Positions 1 through 8,397 are shown, counted from the first letter of the stretch. The stretch is 9,994 bases of DNA from an uncultured Clostridia bacterium (GCA_948852375.1 CAQOYX010000055.1:1-9994); one strand, 5' to 3'. Notes: a model not told the origin generated them from the sequence alone. Numbers and translations: made by a program.

Positions 1-17
1 TAAGTAGCACACAATTT

Positions 18-46
18 TTGATAAGAATTTGTTAAAGTTTTTTAAT
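18..46 (+). promoter_or_regulatory. possible sigma-A promoter for the first small membrane-protein gene
   Basis: TTGATA (18-23), a 17-base spacer, then TTTAAT (41-46). The spacing is ideal but the -10 box is a weak match in very AT-rich DNA. An alternative -10-like TATA-rich stretch lies at about 75-92. Transcription from here would give a leader of roughly 70 bases before the ATG at 123. Confidence 0.35.
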
Positions 47-122
47 ATATCTAGACTTTTATTTATATTTTGTGTATGATATATTGTATAAAAAGCAAAC
101 TAAAGATATGGAGGTAATTTGA

Positions 123-512
123 ATGTTAAAAAAATTAAAACTTGTTTTTATTTTATTGTTCACTTTTATTTTATTATTAGCTTTTGTATTATTATTTCCT
201 AGTTTTGTATATTCTGTTGATGTTAATATGAACTTAGCAAATAATACAAACTCAGCTAATACCAATTCTAATACCAACACTAATGTTAGTACAAATACTA
301 ATACTGATGGAAATTATGAAAATACTACAAATAATATAAACAACAATTTAACTTCACAAACATATTCTTCAACCAACAGTAGCGTTAGTGCTTTAAATTC
401 ATTGCCAGAAGCCGAACTTGGTCTTACTAATATTTTAAGTATTATTTTAATTGTAATTGGTGTACTTTTAATATTGCTTGCAATTGCAATTATTATTCGC
501 CTAAAACATTAA
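123..512 (+). CDS. small secreted/membrane protein: signal peptide, Asn/Thr-rich linker, C-terminal membrane helix
   Basis: I do not recognise a named family. The 129-residue product starts with a Lys-rich n-region and a long hydrophobic stretch (about residues 8-30), ending in a plausible signal-peptidase region near FVYS. Residues about 35-95 are low-complexity Asn/Thr/Ser with repeated NTN units and no cysteines, like an exposed flexible spacer. Residues about 103-125 form a strongly hydrophobic helix followed by RLKH, which would anchor the C-terminus with a short cytoplasmic tail. GGAGG lies about 8 bases before the ATG, supporting this start. The gene appears monocistronic, with a terminator at 640-678. 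It shares its architecture with the next gene. Surface exposure is inferred; no enzymatic motif is visible. Confidence 0.7.
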   Translation: MLKKLKLVFILLFTFILLLAFVLLFPSFVYSVDVNMNLANNTNSANTNSNTNTNVSTNTNTDGNYENTTNNINNNLTSQTYSSTNSSVSALNSLPEAELGLTNILSIILIVIGVLLILLAIAIIIRLKH

Positions 513-639
513 TTTTAAAATTTTTGAAGTTTGTATTTGAACGCTTAGTTATTTTTTATTTACAGAATTTTCGTAAATAAATGTTGGTTTATTATTAATT
601 ATCTTTACTTAAAATTATATGTTTTGAGACAAAAAATTT

Positions 640-678
640 TACTGTATTACTATTTTTTAGTATTACAGTATTTTTTTT
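640..678 (+). terminator. intrinsic terminator after the first small gene
   Basis: A 13-base arm (640-652) pairs with 658-670 with one T-T mismatch, has a short T-rich loop, and is followed by eight T residues (671-678). It lies about 128 bases after the stop codon. The intervening 513-639 holds a minor 8-bp hairpin (TTATTTAC/GTAAATAA) and no gene I can support. Confidence 0.75.
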
Positions 679-753
679 AATGTATTAAAATGTCTAAAAG
701 TATTCATACTATTAATGATTGAAAAAAATCAAATTTTAAAAGGAGGTTCAACT

Positions 754-1179
754 ATGACAAAGAAAATCTTTGCTTTAATTATTGGAATAATTTTAATTGT
801 TTCTACATCTTATGTATTTGCTGCAAATGCTGAATTAAGTGATTCTATGAATAAATCTGGTAATACTATAAGAAATGTAGTTGGTGGTGCTGAAAATGTT
901 ATAGAAGATACTGCAGGTGCTATAGGTACTGGTATTAGAGATTTAGGAAATACATTTGCAGATGGTGCTTCTAGAGTTAGAAATAATGGTAACAATGGAA
1001 ATTCTGGATATACAACTACAAGAACAGCAACTAACCCAACTAATAATGGTACTTTTTTAGGTATGAATTCTAATACTTGGACTTGGTTTATTCTAGCAAT
1101 TGTAACAATTGCTATAGTAGGTCTTGTTTGGTATTATGCAATGCAAAATAAGAATGAATATAATAACAATAATCACTAA
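754..1179 (+). CDS. small secreted/membrane protein with signal peptide and C-terminal membrane helix
   Basis: Unknown family, 141 residues. I choose the ATG at 754 because AGGAGG sits about 7 bases upstream and the product then begins MTKK with a clean signal peptide (residues 1-23, VFA-A cleavage-like). An upstream in-frame ATG at 715 lacks a ribosome site and would spoil the signal peptide. Residues about 28-76 alternate polar and small/hydrophobic residues and could form amphipathic helices (GGAENVIED, AGAIGTGIRDLG). Residues about 77-108 are a Gly/Asn/Thr-rich linker. Residues about 110-129 are a Trp-flanked membrane helix, followed by an Asn-rich tail ending NNNNH. The build matches the preceding gene although the sequences differ, suggesting related envelope roles. 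Function unknown. Confidence 0.75.
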   Translation: MTKKIFALIIGIILIVSTSYVFAANAELSDSMNKSGNTIRNVVGGAENVIEDTAGAIGTGIRDLGNTFADGASRVRNNGNNGNSGYTTTRTATNPTNNGTFLGMNSNTWTWFILAIVTIAIVGLVWYYAMQNKNEYNNNNH

Positions 1180-1181
1180 CA

Positions 1182-1228
1182 AATAATAGCTTAAGTCTTT
1201 TAACTTATAAAAGATTTAAGCTATTATT
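1182..1228 (+). terminator. 20-bp hairpin after the second small gene, probable terminator
   Basis: Arms 1182-1201 and 1209-1228 pair over 20 bases with one G-U wobble around a 7-base loop, starting 2 bases after the stop codon at 1179. No long T run follows (AATTTAC), so termination may be incomplete, or the hairpin may protect the 3' end of the mRNA. It directly precedes the smpB promoter. Confidence 0.55.
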
Positions 1229-1230
1229 AA

Positions 1231-1259
1231 TTTACAATTAGTTTATCGTATGCTATAAT
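1231..1259 (+). promoter_or_regulatory. extended -10 sigma-A promoter of smpB
   Basis: TTTACA (1231-1236), 17-base spacer, TATAAT (1254-1259) preceded by TGC, giving the extended TGnTATAAT form. The predicted start is near 1266, leaving a leader of about 28 bases with AAAGGAG before the ATG at 1294. Confidence 0.8.
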
Positions 1260-1293
1260 ATCTTCATAATTATAAAAAAGGAGTTACATATAT

Positions 1294-1747
1294 ATGTCTA
1301 GTCTAATTTCAAAAAATCCTACAGCAAAACATAATTATATTATTGAAGATACTATAGAGGCAGGAATTGTTTTATCACGGAACAGAAATAAAATCTATTC
1401 GTGCTGGAAAAGTTAACCTAAAAGATAGTTATGCTATTTTAAAAAACGGTGAAGTTTTTATTTTAGGAATGCATATAAGCCCTTATGAACATGGTAACAT
1501 ATTTAATAAGGATCCTTTAAGAAGTAGAAAACTTTTATTAAAAAAACGAGAAATAAATAAGTTAATTGGTCTTACAAAGCAAAAAGGTTATACTTTAATT
1601 CCAATATCTTTGTATTTTAAAGGTAGTATTGTAAAAATAGAATTGGGTATTGGGAAAGGTAAAAAATTGTATGATAAACGTGAAGATTTAGCAAAAAAAG
1701 ATGCGAATAAACAAATTGCAATTAATTTAAAAAATAAAAATCGTTAG
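1294..1747 (+). pseudogene. smpB: SsrA-binding protein SmpB, frame broken by one extra base
   Basis: SmpB binds the tRNA-like domain of tmRNA and brings it to stalled ribosomes for trans-translation. Reading from ATG 1294 (AAAGGAG about 8 bases upstream) gives MSSLISKNPTAKHNYIIEDT then IEAGIVLS, the family's N-terminus. That frame then runs into a stop about 10 codons later. The next frame resumes exactly at [18 protein letters not shown] and runs through [33 protein letters not shown], the lysine-rich [10 protein letters not shown] and the basic C-terminal tail. Removing one base, most simply C1378 in TCACGGA, joins the halves into a normal 150-residue SmpB. The second frame alone has no credible start (only a TTG at 1367 with no ribosome site) and would lack the first beta strand. 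Either a real inactivating mutation or a sequence error; with an intact tmRNA gene nearby, error is quite possible. Confidence 0.92.
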
Positions 1748-1795
1748 AAATCACTACTATTATAATTTTTACCTATACAAATATACATATAAAAT

Positions 1796-1829
1796 AAAAA
1801 ATTCCCTACTTTGTTTAGGGAATTTTTTT
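1796..1829. terminator. bidirectional intrinsic terminator between smpB and the lipoprotein gene
   Basis: AAAAATTCCCTA (from 1796) pairs with TAGGGAATTTTT (to 1828) around a 7-base loop. A runs on one side and T runs on the other let it work on both strands, ending the smpB transcript (+) and the aldolase-lipoprotein transcript (-). Confidence 0.9.
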
Positions 1830-1833
1830 ATTT

Positions 1834-2388
1834 TTATTTAAATGATTTTATTATTTTTTCCATTTTTGGTGCAAAGCTTTCAGCATCAGATTCTAAAGAG
1901 CCTGTTGTTAATATATATACTTTTGAATCTTTTAATAATGCAATTTGTGTAATTTTCATTGTTTGACCTGAAGCTGTTGCTACATAATCTAATTTAGCAG
2001 CTTTTGTTCCATTTAAGTTTATGTATTCTGTTTTTATATCTCCATTTACTGTCATTTTTTGTTTAACACCTGCTATTGACGCTTCTATATATTGTTCAAA
2101 TGTATAAGAGCTTGGAAAATTATCAGATATTAAATTTACACTTGCTCCTAATATTTCTGGATCCATAAATGTTGGTTGTTTTGATGTTCCTACTGATGTA
2201 TAGTTTGATGGATAATAGAATTCTATTCCTTCTATTTTATCACATTTTGTGTACCCATCCATATTTTCGTCCGCAGTATATACTGCTAATTTTGATAAAT
2301 CATCTGATGCATTTCCACATCCTGTTAGAGTTACAACTCCCATTACCATAATAATCATTAGTACTGTTAATTTCATTAATTTTTTCAT
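1834..2388 (-). CDS. lipoprotein of unknown function, possibly PsbP/DcrB-like fold
   Basis: 184 residues. The N-terminus MKKLMK, a hydrophobic core and the lipobox L21-T-G-C24 mark a type II signal peptide, so the mature protein should be lipid-anchored at Cys24 on the outer face of the membrane. GGAGAG lies about 9 bases before the ATG. The mature part has IEFYYPSNY near residues 54-62 and ends KMEKIIKSFK. That 'fyyPsny ... final helix' layout recalls PsbP/DcrB-type small lipoproteins (Mog1/PsbP fold), but this is a weak resemblance and not a firm assignment. It starts 35 bases after the aldolase stop, with no promoter seen between, so it is likely co-transcribed with fba and ends at the 1796-1829 terminator. 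No enzymatic motif is visible. Confidence 0.85.
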   Translation of the reverse strand: MKKLMKLTVLMIIMVMGVVTLTGCGNASDDLSKLAVYTADENMDGYTKCDKIEGIEFYYPSNYTSVGTSKQPTFMDPEILGASVNLISDNFPSSYTFEQYIEASIAGVKQKMTVNGDIKTEYINLNGTKAAKLDYVATASGQTMKITQIALLKDSKVYILTTGSLESDAESFAPKMEKIIKSFK

Positions 2389-2423
2389 TGTTTTTTCTCT
2401 CCTTCTTTAATTTTTAATTTTAT

Positions 2424-3362
<939 letters not shown>

Positions 3363-3460
3363 TTATCATTCCTTTCTTTCAGGGATAAAATTTAACTTTT
3401 ATATTTTTTTCTACTTTAATATACTATTTTAAACTTTTTTCCCTTTCATTTTCTTGTTAT

Positions 3461-3489
3461 ATTTTATTGCTAAATTTTATATATGTCAA
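3461..3489 (-). promoter_or_regulatory. sigma-A promoter of the aldolase-lipoprotein operon
   Basis: On the minus strand: TTGACA (3489-3484, perfect), 17-base spacer, TAAAAT (3466-3461). The start would be near 3454, leaving an AT-rich leader of about 90 bases before the aldolase. No riboswitch-like fold was recognised in the leader. The -35 box lies only 3 bases from the deacetylase stop codon. Confidence 0.8.
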
Positions 3490-3492
3490 GAG

Positions 3493-4405
3493 TTATTTTA
3501 TTATACTATAAAAATTTTTAAATACATAACCTTTTTCCCTTAAATAAGTAATGATTTCTGGCAGTGCTTCATATGTTAATATTTTATCTCCTGCATCATG
3601 CATTAATATTACAACAGAATTTTTATTTCCTACAGTAGATTTTGTATTTTCAATAATTTCTTCTTTTGTTTTTGCTCCTGCTGCATCACTACTTAATGCA
3701 TTCCAGTCTATATATGCAATATTATTTTCCTCTAGTATTATTTTTGAATCTTTTTTTATATTTTTATATTTTCCTCCTGTGGAACCTCCTGGAAATCTAA
3801 ATAAATGCCCATCATAGTCCACTCCTAAAATACTTTGTACTACCTCTTTTGTATTATTATATTCATCAAGTACAGAGCTAGAACTTAAATAAATATTCCC
3901 ATATATATGTGAATATCCATGGTTTGCTATATAATGCCCCTCATTATATTCTCTTTTTATTATATCTGGGTTTAATTTTGCTCTTGCACCTAAAACAAAA
4001 AATGTTGCTTTTATATTTTCTTTCTTTAGTAAATCAAGTATAAGAGGTGTTACTGATTTAGATGGACCATCATCAAATGTTAAATAAGCTACTTTTTCTT
4101 CTGAATGATATATATTTTTAATAAGTTCTTTTCCGATATCTGTATAAACTGGCTTCATATTAACTTTTGCAATATGCTTTGTTTTAGTTCCTTTTGATGT
4201 AGTTTCTTCATTATTTTCAATTACATTTTGTTGTGCCTCATTTTGTCTTATTACATTTCCGCATATTTTTATTTTTATTTAATTTAGCCACTTTAATTCC
4301 TAAAAAAATACATATAGCTATAACAACTAAAGCTATCACACAAATAATAATAGCATTCTTTCTTTTATTAGATTTCGTCTCTATTTCAATAAAATTATAT
4401 AACAT
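3493..4405 (-). CDS. membrane-anchored NodB-family polysaccharide deacetylase, frame broken at an A5 run
   Basis: Probable peptidoglycan or polysaccharide N-deacetylase (PgdA/PdaA type) acting outside the membrane. Expected start is ATG 4405 (AGGTGA about 8 bases upstream). This reads a short cytoplasmic segment, then a membrane helix (about residues 18-37), then KLNKNKN, before hitting TGA at 4238-4240. The other frame opens in the same A-rich stretch, reads a polar linker (IRQNEAQQNVIENNEE), and continues from 4158 to 3493 with the NodB domain. That domain shows TFDDGP, the metal-binding NHGYSH, RFPGGS, IDWNALSSD and ILMHDAG, so the catalytic residues look complete. The first ATG of the catalytic frame (4158) lacks a ribosome site and a signal peptide. 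Deleting one A from the run at 4266-4270 gives one continuous protein of about 303 residues. Could be a sequence error, a mutation or a slippery phase-variable tract. Confidence 0.85.
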
Positions 4406-4445
4406 CTCAAGTCACCTTTTATCGAATTTTGTAATTTATAGAATT

Positions 4446-4451
4446 ATTATA
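4446..4451 (-). promoter_or_regulatory. probable -10 box of the deacetylase gene
   Basis: TATAAT (4451-4446 on the minus strand) preceded by GTG, about 40 bases before ATG 4405. The -35 position (TACTAA at 4474-4469, 17-base spacer) matches poorly. On the opposite strand the same stretch forms a short hairpin (ACTAAAA/TTTTAGT) followed by Ts. Confidence 0.45.
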
Positions 4452-4493
4452 CACTAAAAATTATTATTTTAGTAGTGTTTTTTTATTTTTTAT

Positions 4494-4530
4494 GCAAAAA
4501 AAGAAACAAGGCAGATAGAAAACCGCCTTG
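4494..4530 (-). terminator. intrinsic terminator of the P-type ATPase gene
   Basis: On the minus strand CAAGGC (4530-4525) pairs with GCCTTG (4512-4507) around a 12-base loop, followed by TTTCTTTTTTT. It begins about 10 bases after the ATPase stop codon at 4541. Confidence 0.88.
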
Positions 4531-4540
4531 AACTTAATAA

Positions 4541-7267
4541 TTATTCATCTTTTACTGTATTAATCTTTAATAACTTAAATATTTCAACAATAACTACTGG
4601 TGCAAATACTAAAGCTACTACTTCTACTATGTTTTCTACTGGTAATGCCCAAATGCTGAAAACTTGTCTTAGTGCTGGAACGACTAGGATTATAATCATT
4701 AGTAATGTTGATATTCCTACTGCTCCTAGCAATGTTTTATTATTAAATGGCTTTGTTTTAAATATTGAGTTTTTGTTGTCTCTTACATTAAATATATGAA
4801 CTAATTGTGAAATCGCAAGTACTGAAAATGCCATTGTTTGACCTATTTCTATTTTCACATGTTCTATATATTCTGGCGTTCCTGTAATATTAGGGGTCCT
4901 AAGTCCTATACAAAATGCTATTAATGTAAGTGTTCCTATCATAATTCCTTGGTATATTACTCTCCATACCATTCCTTTTGTAAATATTCCTTTTTTAGAA
5001 TCTATTGGCTTTCTATTCATAATGTCTTTATTTGCTGGATCAAATGCAACTGCAAGTGCTGGAAGTGCATCTGTAACTAGATTTATCCATAATATGTGTA
5101 TTGGAAGTAATGGCTCTAATGCACTTATATTTGTTATTCCAAACCAACTTGCAAGAAGTGGTGTAATAAGTATTGCAACAAATAATACTATTATTTCTCC
5201 AACATTACTTGATAATAAATACTGTATTGCTTTTAATATATTGTCATATATACGTCTTCCTTCTTCAACTGCTGATACTACTGTTGCAAAGTTATCATCT
5301 GTTAATATTACATCTGCTGCTTCTTTTGCAACATCTGTTCCTACCATCCCCATTGCACAACCAATATCTGCTGTTTTTAGAGCTGGAGCATCATTTACTC
5401 CATCTCCTGTCATTGCAACTATTTCTCCATTTTTTTGCCAAGCACTAACAATTCTTACTTTATGCTCTGGGGAAACTCTTGCATATACTGAATATTTTTT
5501 AATATTTTTTGCTAATTCATTATCTGACATTTGTTCAAGTTCTTTTCCTGTTAATGCTTCTTCCTCATTTTCTAATATTCCTAATGCTTTTGCTATTGCA
5601 ATTGCTGTTATTTTATGGTCTCCTGTTATCATAACTGTTTTTATTCCTGCTGTTTTACACTTTTGTACAGCAATTTTAGCTTCTTCTCTTGGTGGATCTA
5701 TCATACCTACCATACCAATATATATTAATTCTTCTTCCATATGACTCATTTCTTCTTTTGAAGGCATGTGGTCTAATTCTTTATATCCAAAAGCCAATAC
5801 TCTTAATGCATTTTTTGCCATTTCTTCATTACTTTTTTCTATTTGCTTTTTATATTCTTGTAAGTCATTTTTTATATTTCCATTTATTTCATAAGAATTA
5901 CATCTATTTAATAATTCATCTACTCCACCTTTTGTGTATACTATATATTTATCTACATTTTTATGAACAGTTGTCATGAGCTTTCTATCTGAATCAAACG
6001 GTATTTCTTCTACTCTTGGAAATCTCTCATATAAGCTTGGGTTAAAATCTAAGTTAAATCCCATATCTATTAAGGCTGTTTCTGTTGGATCTCCTGTTAA
6101 TTCATTGTTTTGACCTATTTTTGTATCATTACACAACATACTTGAATATATTAATTTTTTTAAAACTTCATCTTCAGAATATACAAAATCTACTCCAAAA
6201 TCAACTAATTTATCATTATAAAAAATCTTTTTAACTGTCATTTTATTTTGTGTTAGAGTTCCTGTTTTATCTGAACATATAACTGTTGCACTTCCTAATG
6301 TTTCAACTGCTGGGAGTTTTTTTACTATTGCATTTTTCTTTACCATTTTTTGTACCCCTATTGCAAGTACGATAGTTGAAACTGCTACCAATCCTTCTGG
6401 AATTGCTGCAACAGCTAGACTTACTGCTGTCATAAACATATGAATTGGCTCTTTTCCATATATTAATCCAATTATAAATATAATCACACATATACCAAGA
6501 GCTGCTATTCCTAAAGTTTTTCCTAGTTTATTTAATTTTTCCTGTAATGGCGTTGTTGTTTCTCCTTGATTATCAAGCATTGTTGCTATTTTTCCAACTT
6601 CTGTATTCATTCCAGTTTCTACTACAATACCTTTTCCTCTACCATAAGTAATTAAGCTAGATGAAAATAGCATATTAATTCTATCACCAATTCCAACATT
6701 TTCATCAGTTATTAATTCAGTTTGTTTTTCTACTGGAACAGATTCACCAGTTAATGCTGATTCTTGAGCTTTTAAATTTACTGCTTCTATTATTCTTAAA
6801 TCTGCTGGAATATAATCTCCTGTTTCTAATACCACTATATCCCCTGGAACTAGCAATTTTGATGGAATTATTTCTAACTTACCATTTCTAATTACTTTTG
6901 ATGCATGATCACTTAATTTCTGTAATGCTTCTAATGATTTTTCTGCTTTACTTTCCTGTGCTACACCAATAATTGCATTCAAAATAACAACTATAAGAAT
7001 AATTATCGTGTCTGTTATTCCTTCTCCTTCTGAAATGCCAACAATTCCTGAAACAATTGCTGCTACAATCAAAACAATTATTGTAAAATCTTTAAATTGT
7101 TCTAAAAATTTTTGAAATAAAGATTTTTTCTTTTTCGCTTTTAATTCATTTAGTCCATATTTTGCTTGTTTTTTTTCTACTTGTGAATGTACTAGTCCAT
7201 TTTCAATATCTGTTTCTAACATTTTTTTTACATCATCACAAGACTTGCTAAACCATTTCTCTTCCAC
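4541..7267 (-). CDS. Ca2+-type P-type ATPase (P2A, SERCA/PMCA-like)
   Basis: Membrane cation pump, most likely exporting Ca2+ at the expense of ATP. I choose GTG 7267 because AAAGGAGAG lies about 8 bases upstream and VEEKWFSKS then matches the family's cytoplasmic N-terminus; the longer frame from 7309 adds 14 residues without a ribosome site. The 908-residue length is typical. Seen in order: N-terminal cation-ATPase domain; two membrane helices; actuator loop ALTGESVPVEK (about 171-181); M4 AVAAIPEGL (about 287-293), a Ca2+-site signature; phosphorylation motif DKTGTLT with Asp333; nucleotide domain; hinge MTGDGVNDAPALK (about 618-630); M6 NLVTDALPA (about 728), the second ion-site segment; then the C-terminal helices M7-M10. 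All catalytic residues are present. It is a single-gene unit with a terminator at 4494-4530. The ion is inferred from the M4/M6 motifs; Mn2+ is possible. Confidence 0.93.
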   Translation of the reverse strand: MEEKWFSKSCDDVKKMLETDIENGLVHSQVEKKQAKYGLNELKAKKKKSLFQKFLEQFKDFTIIVLIVAAIVSGIVGISEGEGITDTIIILIVVILNAIIGVAQESKAEKSLEALQKLSDHASKVIRNGKLEIIPSKLLVPGDIVVLETGDYIPADLRIIEAVNLKAQESALTGESVPVEKQTELITDENVGIGDRINMLFSSSLITYGRGKGIVVETGMNTEVGKIATMLDNQGETTTPLQEKLNKLGKTLGIAALGICVIIFIIGLIYGKEPIHMFMTAVSLAVAAIPEGLVAVSTIVLAIGVQKMVKKNAIVKKLPAVETLGSATVICSDKTGTLTQNKMTVKKIFYNDKLVDFGVDFVYSEDEVLKKLIYSSMLCNDTKIGQNNELTGDPTETALIDMGFNLDFNPSLYERFPRVEEIPFDSDRKLMTTVHKNVDKYIVYTKGGVDELLNRCNSYEINGNIKNDLQEYKKQIEKSNEEMAKNALRVLAFGYKELDHMPSKEEMSHMEEELIYIGMVGMIDPPREEAKIAVQKCKTAGIKTVMITGDHKITAIAIAKALGILENEEEALTGKELEQMSDNELAKNIKKYSVYARVSPEHKVRIVSAWQKNGEIVAMTGDGVNDAPALKTADIGCAMGMVGTDVAKEAADVILTDDNFATVVSAVEEGRRIYDNILKAIQYLLSSNVGEIIVLFVAILITPLLASWFGITNISALEPLLPIHILWINLVTDALPALAVAFDPANKDIMNRKPIDSKKGIFTKGMVWRVIYQGIMIGTLTLIAFCIGLRTPNITGTPEYIEHVKIEIGQTMAFSVLAISQLVHIFNVRDNKNSIFKTKPFNNKTLLGAVGISTLLMIIILVVPALRQVFSIWALPVENIVEVVALVFAPVVIVEIFKLLKINTVKDE

Positions 7268-7313
7268 AAATATCTCTCCTTTTCTTAATACTATATATAT
7301 TATAAACAAAAAA

Positions 7314-7369
7314 CAAGACTTTTAAATAAATTTCTTATATTTTTACAAAGAATTTATTTAAAAGTCTTG
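7314..7369 (-). terminator. long-stem terminator between tRNA-Trp and the ATPase gene
   Basis: Arms 7314-7332 and 7351-7369 pair perfectly over 19 bases. On the minus strand the second arm is followed by TTTTTTGTTT, so the element can end the tRNA-Trp transcript. A TATAAT just beyond it (about 7303-7298) could serve the ATPase gene, though no good -35 was seen. Confidence 0.65.
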
Positions 7370-7390
7370 CTTACTTAATATATATCAAGT

Positions 7391-7429
7391 TTACTAACCA
7401 GATAAATTATCGCGATTGTTGATTAGTAA
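7391..7429. repeat. short inverted repeat downstream of tRNA-Trp
   Basis: TTACTAA (7391-7397) and TTAGTAA (7423-7429) flank a 25-base segment that contains ATCGCGAT. It lies in the tRNA-Trp trailer and may be an RNA-processing fold. No other evidence supports a function. Confidence 0.3.
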
Positions 7430-7461
7430 TTTAAAAGCTACTCCCTTTTAATATGAAGTTT

Positions 7462-7536
7462 TGGCAGGGGCGGAAGGAATCGAACCCTCATCAAAAGTTT
7501 TGGAGACTTCTATCTTAACCGTTGGACGACGCCCCT
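7462..7536 (-). tRNA. tRNA-Trp (anticodon CCA)
   Basis: 75 bases including an encoded CCA end. The acceptor stem AGGGGCG/CGCCCCT pairs fully, with discriminator G. The anticodon arm is GAAGT-CTCCAAA-ACTTT, giving anticodon CCA for the UGG codon. The T arm is GAGGG-TTCGATT-CCTTC. The D stem is weak (GTC/GAT with one G-U pair). An ideal promoter lies just upstream and a long hairpin terminator downstream, so it is transcribed alone. Confidence 0.95.
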
Positions 7537-7554
7537 AAATAATATCTGTTATTT

Positions 7555-7583
7555 ATTATACAGTTATTATTTAAAATATGCAA
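7555..7583 (-). promoter_or_regulatory. sigma-A promoter of tRNA-Trp
   Basis: On the minus strand: TTGCAT (7583-7578), 17-base spacer ending in TG, TATAAT (7560-7555). The predicted start is about 10 bases before the tRNA 5' end at 7536. Confidence 0.8.
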
Positions 7584-7692
7584 CATATTTGGGAAAAAAA
7601 TTTAAAATACATATTGTATTTGCAGACCTTGTTTTCTATATTTTTCTGTAAATTCCCTTATTGAGATGTTAATACAGCCATCTATATTTCTT

Positions 7693-7710
7693 AATGGTGG
7701 AGGTGAGGAG
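7693..7710. repeat. left attachment-site core (orphan copy of the ssrA 3' end)
   Basis: Identical over 18 bases to 9535-9552. It matches the acceptor/T-arm 3' strand and CCA of tmRNA but has no RNA body beside it, which is the mark of an att duplication. Sequence diverges at once on both sides. Confidence 0.85.
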
Positions 7711-7838
7711 GACAATTTTTATCGTTTTAAATGTTGCTCCATTGTTTAAAAAAGTTCCAAAATGTTCTATTTTAAACCACTTTCCACCATTTTTGTATTT
7801 TTTGTTTTCAATTCTATATTTACGATTTTTCGTTTTGG

Positions 7839-7858
7839 CGTGTACAGAGCGTGTACGC
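7839..7858. repeat. tandem GCGTGTAC repeats, probable integrase arm sites
   Basis: GCGTGTAC occurs at 7839-7846 and again at 7849-7856, ten bases apart (one helical turn), just beyond the integrase stop codon and about 140 bases from the left core. The same octamer occurs at 9477-9484 near the other end. The arm-site role is inferred from position and spacing. Confidence 0.5.
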
Positions 7859-7865
7859 TTTTTTG

Positions 7866-8397
7866 TTATACAGCATTTAAAATTGCAACTGCTTTTTCTT
7901 CTTCCTTTGGATACAAATAAGAATATATGTCCCAAGTAATTTCTACTTTTTTATGTACTAATCTTCTTGCTACCTCTTGAATTAATACCCATATTAACAA
8001 GTAATGATGCGTGAGAATGTCTAAAATCGTGTATTCTCATTGTTTTTACTTTTGCTAATTTTGAATAAAGAATATTCTTTTGCTGTAAAGCAGTATCTCT
8101 TAAACATTTTCCGTCGCCTAAAACTCTACTATCTTCACTAAAATTAGGTAGTTGCATTTGTCTTTTTTTATTTTCTTTTAATATTTTGGTTAATGGTAGT
8201 GGTATTTGTAGCGTTCTTATAGAAGATTTATTTTTGGGGTGGCGTTTCTACATCATACTTATTTTTTACTTTTTGTGTTATACTATGTTTTACACTTAAA
8301 TAGTTATTGTTAATGTCAATCCAACGTAAAGCGTGTATTTCTCCTGTTCTTAAACCAGTATAATTTGTTACAAATGCTGTAACATTTTCCCATTCTT
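7866..8397 (-). pseudogene. tyrosine recombinase/integrase catalytic domain, decayed into three frames
   Basis: Site-specific integrase of the phage/ICE type, no longer translatable as one protein. First frame (about 8394-8235): EWENVTAFVTNYTGLRTGE and HALRW, the box I region with its catalytic Arg, ending at TAA after VETPPQK. Second frame (about 8231-7980): SSIRTLQIPLPL, then RIHDFRHSHASLLVNMGIN, the box II H-x-x-R motif. Third frame (about 7979-7866): QEVARRLVHKKVEITWDIYS, ending at TAA 7866-7868, with the Tyr nucleophile region. The breaks fit about 4 extra bases near 8235 and a 2-base loss near 7979. The usual LGHK motif reads LVHK. An in-frame stop at about 8395-8397 marks the upstream limit; the N-terminal arm-binding and core-binding domains are missing or unrecognisable. 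Its 3' end faces the left att core, the usual layout. Confidence 0.88.

Noticed and set aside
1366..1385. Programmed +1 frameshift in smpB at TCA-CGG (rare Arg codon)
   Set aside because: A +1 slip of the tRNA on TCA would leave it on CAC with almost no pairing, there is no stop codon at the shift site, and no SmpB is known to me to use frameshifting. A one-base error or mutation is simpler.
5022..5979. Long plus-strand open frames with Leu/His/Ser-rich products
   Set aside because: They are antisense to the P-type ATPase, lack ribosome sites and have low-complexity hydrophobic composition typical of the reverse strand of an AT-rich membrane-protein gene.
6303..6491. Minus-strand 62-codon open frame
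   Set aside because: Out-of-frame shadow of the intact ATPase on the same strand.
7783..7791. Third, inverted att-like copy (TCCACCATT)
   Set aside because: Only 9 bases match the inverted core and the flanks do not resemble the ssrA end; chance is likely in this setting.
7669..7935. Minus-strand open frame of 88 codons
   Set aside because: It crosses the att core and runs out of frame over the end of the integrase remnant; no ribosome site and Lys/Arg-rich composition expected of a chance frame.
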